64,000 nucleotides of DNA, from assembly GCF_000236905.1 (NCBI RefSeq), contig NC_016529.1, forward strand, positions 558,001 through 622,000, read 5' to 3'. Position numbers and translations under genes: made by a program. The DNA is from Tetrapisispora phaffii CBS 4417. Its lineage: Eukaryota; Ascomycota; Saccharomycetes; Saccharomycetales; Saccharomycetaceae. The notes beneath the pieces were generated by a model, which made no database searches, was not told the origin of the DNA, and worked only from the letters and a program-made list of their open reading frames with translations. Below, in pieces: positions 63,474 through 64,000 of this stretch. Position 1 is the stretch's first letter, and each line of letters opens with the position of its first letter.

Positions 63474-64000
63474 TCAGTAAGGGAATAGACATTTGTATTG
63501 TAATATCCTGCTTCCTAACATATCCCAATCAGCATTTGTGACGTATAGCTCTTCAATTAATTTTAGTTGACCTAACACACTAGCACCTTTCCAGTTAAGT
63601 ACAGATGGATCCATATCAGCTGGTGGTGGTAAAACAGAAACTGGTAGTAAATGTTCATTTGCATTTTGAGATTCAAGATTATCTTTATATTTTTTCAATT
63701 CTGTTTTGATTAATTCTGCAATTCCTTTTTTTTGCTCTTCTTCACCTTCTTCTGGTCTGTTATTTGATTTATTTGCAGTATTGAAGTCTTTTACTTGCTT
63801 CACTAAGTTTCTGAAAAAACTTGGGAATTCTCTGGAACTCAATATTCTTGGTCTCCATATATTAATGCGATCCGTTAGGATAAAATCTAAAGATGGAATA
63901 CTAGAAGAGCCACCAACAACCATGATATTATTATAGAATTGTGTCATTTTAGAAGTATCCATAGTTACAACCGCATTAGTGATACTTTGAATAATTGCTT
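63474..64000 (-). CDS. ARP8: INO80-complex actin-related protein Arp8 (C-terminal part)
   Basis: This is the C-terminal 175 or so codons of a larger gene that continues beyond the right edge, and the frame stays open to 64000. Arp8 is a subunit of the INO80 chromatin remodeller and helps it bind DNA and linker-region nucleosomes. The sequence AIIQSITNAVVTMDTSKM, then NNIMVVGGSSSIPSLDFIL, then TDRINIWRPRILSS matches the Arp8-specific end of the actin fold, and the last residues YVTNADWDMLGSRILQYKC are also Arp8-like. An insertion of acidic and Lys-rich residues (about 70-95 of the visible part) is present. In S. cerevisiae ARP8 (YOR141C) is a neighbour of RUP1, on the same strand. Confidence 0.93.
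   Translation of the reverse strand, partial: AIIQSITNAVVTMDTSKMTQFYNNIMVVGGSSSIPSLDFILTDRINIWRPRILSSREFPSFFRNLVKQVKDFNTANKSNNRPEEGEEEQKKGIAELIKTELKKYKDNLESQNANEHLLPVSVLPPPADMDPSVLNWKGASVLGQLKLIEELYVTNADWDMLGSRILQYKCLFPY

Noticed and set aside
1..64000. Ty elements, solo LTRs or CRISPR arrays
   Set aside because: No TGTTG...CAACA-bounded repeats, gag/pol-like frames or spaced direct repeats were found. CRISPR is not expected in a yeast.

Overview
The window is nuclear DNA from a budding yeast of the family Saccharomycetaceae. It is AT-rich, intron-poor and compact, with 27 protein genes that I can support (25 recognised, 2 not) and one tRNA in 64 kb. Nearly every long protein aligns with a Saccharomyces cerevisiae protein of similar length, and the order and orientation follow known S. 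cerevisiae segments. From about 16.6 kb rightward, genes that S. cerevisiae splits between chromosome IV (XRS2, DXO1, VPS74, ATP17, ARO10, YRA1, RPP2B, CIN10, UBA2) and chromosome XV (UBP2, COQ7, IAH1, ADE2, AFI1, VPS17, IDH2, RUP1, ARP8) are interleaved. Many genes expected from the ancestral order are absent here (for example LSM6, ORT1, MUS81, RVS167). That is the pattern of a post-whole-genome-duplication species whose duplicates were lost differently from S. cerevisiae, as in the Vanderwaltozyma/Tetrapisispora lineage. The species assignment is inference.

Layout. 0-0.4 kb holds a GC-rich structured stretch that may be a non-coding RNA. 0.4-16.5 kb carries RPL1, MRM2, SEC27, an unrecognised secreted protein, an FLC-family membrane protein, a 99-residue orphan, FMP40 and a HOT1-like transcription factor, matching the S. 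cerevisiae YGL135-139 and YPL220-222 segments. A synteny junction lies in the 156 bp between HOT1 and XRS2. 16.6-33.2 kb carries XRS2, DXO1, VPS74, UBP2, COQ7, IAH1, ATP17 and RGA1/2. 33.4-50.2 kb carries ADE2, ARO10, AFI1, a shortened YRA1-like RRM gene, a PMP47-like carrier absent from S. cerevisiae, RPP2B, tRNA-Asp, VPS17 and EF-2. 50.5-64 kb carries CIN10, an unusually long (2 kb) intergenic region, SAC7 (inverted relative to S. cerevisiae), UBA2, IDH2, RUP1 and the C-terminal end of ARP8, cut by the window edge.

Functional links. Translation and ribosome genes (RPL1, RPP2B, EF-2, tRNA-Asp, mitochondrial MRM2), Golgi/endosome traffic (SEC27, VPS74, VPS17, AFI1), Rho GTPase control (RGA1/2, SAC7), mitochondrial energy metabolism (COQ7, ATP17, IDH2, FMP40), and the Rsp5 regulators UBP2 and RUP1, which work as a pair. 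They are individually transcribed eukaryotic genes, not operons.

Several genes have an in-frame non-ATG extension upstream of the first ATG. I place their starts at the ATG, as expected for yeast. I see no transposon, LTR, centromere or intron that I can defend. The strongest leads for something unusual are the PMP47-like gene, the stripped-down YRA1 homologue, the 39-bp hairpin and TTCGAA cluster beside the inverted SAC7 gene, the candidate ncRNA at the left edge, and the clustered Tbf1/Reb1-type sites upstream of UBA2 and between ADE2 and ARO10.
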